This document shows, one piece after another, positions 63,501-64,000 of a DNA stretch of 64,000 bases (position 1 is the stretch's first letter; the number at the start of each line of letters is the position of its first letter). The notes beneath the pieces were generated by a model that was not told where the DNA came from, made no database searches, and saw only the letters and a program-made list of their open reading frames with translations. Both the position numbers and the translations under genes were made by a program. The stretch lies in NCBI GenBank assembly GCA_947499005.1, contig CANMML010000012.1, forward strand, positions 61,529 to 125,528, in the 5' to 3' direction. This stretch comes from an uncultured Aquimarina sp. (GTDB taxonomy: Bacteria; Bacteroidota; Bacteroidia; Flavobacteriales; Flavobacteriaceae).

Positions 63501-63865
63501 TGCCAAGCTTTCTTAGGCAGTATCCCTGCTTTCTGGGTAATATCTTCAAATTGAAAATTTCCTTTATTTAAGTACAATTTATCTTGCACTTGATTTCCGG
63601 TAAAGTAAATATCATCTAAACCATCGTTATTGATATCTCCAACAGCCACTCCTGCTCCGTTGTATGCGTAATTGAAAACAGGAAAGAAATTGTTGATATC
63701 TTCAGTTATAACATTATTAAAATATACTTGAGAATATTTACTATCTACTTTTTCGAACAAACGCTCTTCAACTTCTTGAGAAGTCTCTAATACAATATTC
63801 TTTTGTTCTTTCTTACATGAAATCATGTATAACAAAAATGCTAAAAAGAGTATTCTGTATGACAT
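60554..63865 (-). CDS. FG-GAP/VCBS-repeat lipoprotein with ASPIC/UnbV domain
   Basis: This 1103-residue protein has a lipoprotein signal ending MISC (Cys17). Many FG-GAP/VCBS calcium-binding repeats follow (D-N-D-G-x-D-D/L patterns such as DINNDGLDDIYF, DADNDNDLDLFV, DFDNDGDNDILV). A central ASPIC/UnbV module (about 525-595: SKGLGAKVSVF, YLSSVTPKMHFGLG, MVRWPDGKSQ) separates further repeats. Two beta-propellers are expected on the cell surface. In Bacteroidota these genes often accompany SusC/SusD-like uptake systems, which would lie beyond the window end. The substrate is unknown. Confidence 0.88.
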   Translation of the reverse strand: MSYRILFLAFLLYMISCKKEQKNIVLETSQEVEERLFEKVDSKYSQVYFNNVITEDINNFFPVFNYAYNGAGVAVGDINNDGLDDIYFTGNQVQDKLYLNKGNFQFEDITQKAGILPKKAWHNGVVMADVNADGFLDIYICAGGWRESAAKRKNVLYINQGDSTFKEAAESFGIADQGFSLMSTFFDADNDNDLDLFVTNRPQKFFIPESTILKAKKIEEHPYRDSFYINDNGTFRKQDNTKGLKENIGYGLGLVASDLDNDHLTDIYVGNDFFENDYCYKNKGNGVLEEDIRGLTNHVSFYTMGVDIVDLNNDGYEDIFALDMLPNDYERSKTTMAPMDVERYNYQLSKGFYNQYMHNVLNLNRGNGFFSDISKYAGVSNTDWSWACLGADFDNDGDNDILVTNGYKRDVWDNDANIKRIAYEKKPFDHTRDSNEIIKELVELYPSIKLPNVIFENQGNLKFKDQAKNWGIDIPSFSNGAAFSDLDNDGDLDLVINNVDDHAFLYQNNSETINKNKSLSISLLGPKANSKGLGAKVSVFTKGQMQFKEFKTVRGYLSSVTPKMHFGLGEDEKIDSLMVRWPDGKSQLLKDVAVGKLQLDYKEARNKDVDNTIASSALFKDITAKVFRTIPKHQENTFNDYKSQVLLPHKLSTNGPVIAVGDFNGDQLEDFYLGANIGSKGSLYFQNSNGAFRKESKGVFSKDLNLEDTFAEAIDYDLDGDLDLIVGSGGNEYSLGDKNYTDRIYINDGKGNFKRIELPETNFPTAKILFEDYDQDEDLDAIVFGRHVPQQYPSASRVVILNNKSGKYSIEKNPLFDQQMSFGMTTDAAFVNLDDDAKNEIIVVGEWMPIRIYDFDGKQYQEVSDHYGLKNTAGWWNKIAVEDLDNDGKEDIILGNLGLNYKYKASKEKPFYVYASDYDNNGTQDVFLAKPYKDKIVPIRGKECSTQQLPGLQGKITSYEQFAKGDIFDIVGKGEDHKYKATEFASVILWNKGTEFELEALPYLAQFSTNNGFIIDDFNGDQVKDIFYAGNRFEVEIETTRSDAGIGGILIQNKSKTFKSMPLAESGVFLPKNVKGIYPITIKGKSSFIVANNDEELQVFSRN

Positions 63866-64000
63866 AGTATGGATTGAGCATCTAAATTTATAACGAAACT
63901 AAACAAAAAAACCACCGCAATTGCTACCGTCTGGACACATCTTTAAAAAGCAACCAGCCTTGCATTATTGAGGCGAATTTTTGGAGTCCAATCCAGAAAG
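63866..64000. other. Upstream flank with possible 3' end of the next minus-strand gene
   Basis: From the window edge an open minus-strand frame (FLDWTPKIRLNNARLVAF) reads to a TAA at 63943-63945, 77 nt before the FG-GAP lipoprotein start. It could be the C-terminus of an upstream gene in the same operon, but 18 residues are too few to identify it. Confidence 0.3.

Overview
The window is a low-GC chromosomal segment from a marine-type Flavobacteriaceae (Bacteroidota). The evidence is a type IX secretion C-terminal sorting domain on a large surface protein, a subtype iii (Bacteroidetes) type VI secretion locus, an FG-GAP/ASPIC lipoprotein, LytS/LytTR-type two-component signalling, a scarcity of Shine-Dalgarno sequences, and Bacteroidetes promoter elements (TTTG, then about 19 nt, then TAnnTTTG). 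The exact genus cannot be fixed from sequence alone.

Layout. 1-10.5 kb is a nitrogen-assimilation block: glutamate synthase gltB-gltD on the minus strand, divergent from glnB-amtB, then two small coupled membrane proteins, then a second PII-ammonium transporter pair. 10.5-12 kb holds mnmE. 12-16 kb is one 1304-residue repetitive T9SS cargo protein with an 830-bp internal duplication. 16-19.7 kb is an accessory, partly decayed region: two copies of a 0.5-kb direct repeat carrying differently broken copies of the same small gene, a ParDE-like and a HigBA-like toxin-antitoxin pair with palindromic operators, and gene fragments. 19.7-24 kb holds a VWA lipoprotein and a TPR histidine kinase/LytTR regulator pair.

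24-48.9 kb is a minus-strand T6SS-iii locus, possibly led by a pirin gene with a good promoter. It encodes TssG, Hcp (TssD), two effector cassettes, TssE, TssF, TssK, TssB and TssC, and ends in an OmpA-like protein. Each cassette has the same order: vgrG, a roughly 280-residue putative adaptor, an effector with an N-terminal DUF4280 PAAR-like tip, and a roughly 307-residue protein with repeated short linear motifs. Cassette 2 (Rhs-type) carries an extra immunity candidate. Cassette 1 carries a metzincin-type zinc protease and has none. ClpV (TssH) and the TssN-R trans-envelope components are not in the window.

49-55.2 kb is a MoxR/DUF58 gene cluster with SpoIIM-like and RDD membrane proteins. 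55.3-57 kb has a DUF5362-like membrane protein and a RhaT-like transporter. 57-60.3 kb has divergent zwf and gnd (oxidative pentose phosphate pathway), flanked by dispersed repeat elements. 60.5-63.9 kb encodes an FG-GAP/ASPIC lipoprotein. The most novel-looking element is the duplicated T6SS cassette with its two unrecognised conserved protein families, the adaptor-like and the linear-motif proteins.
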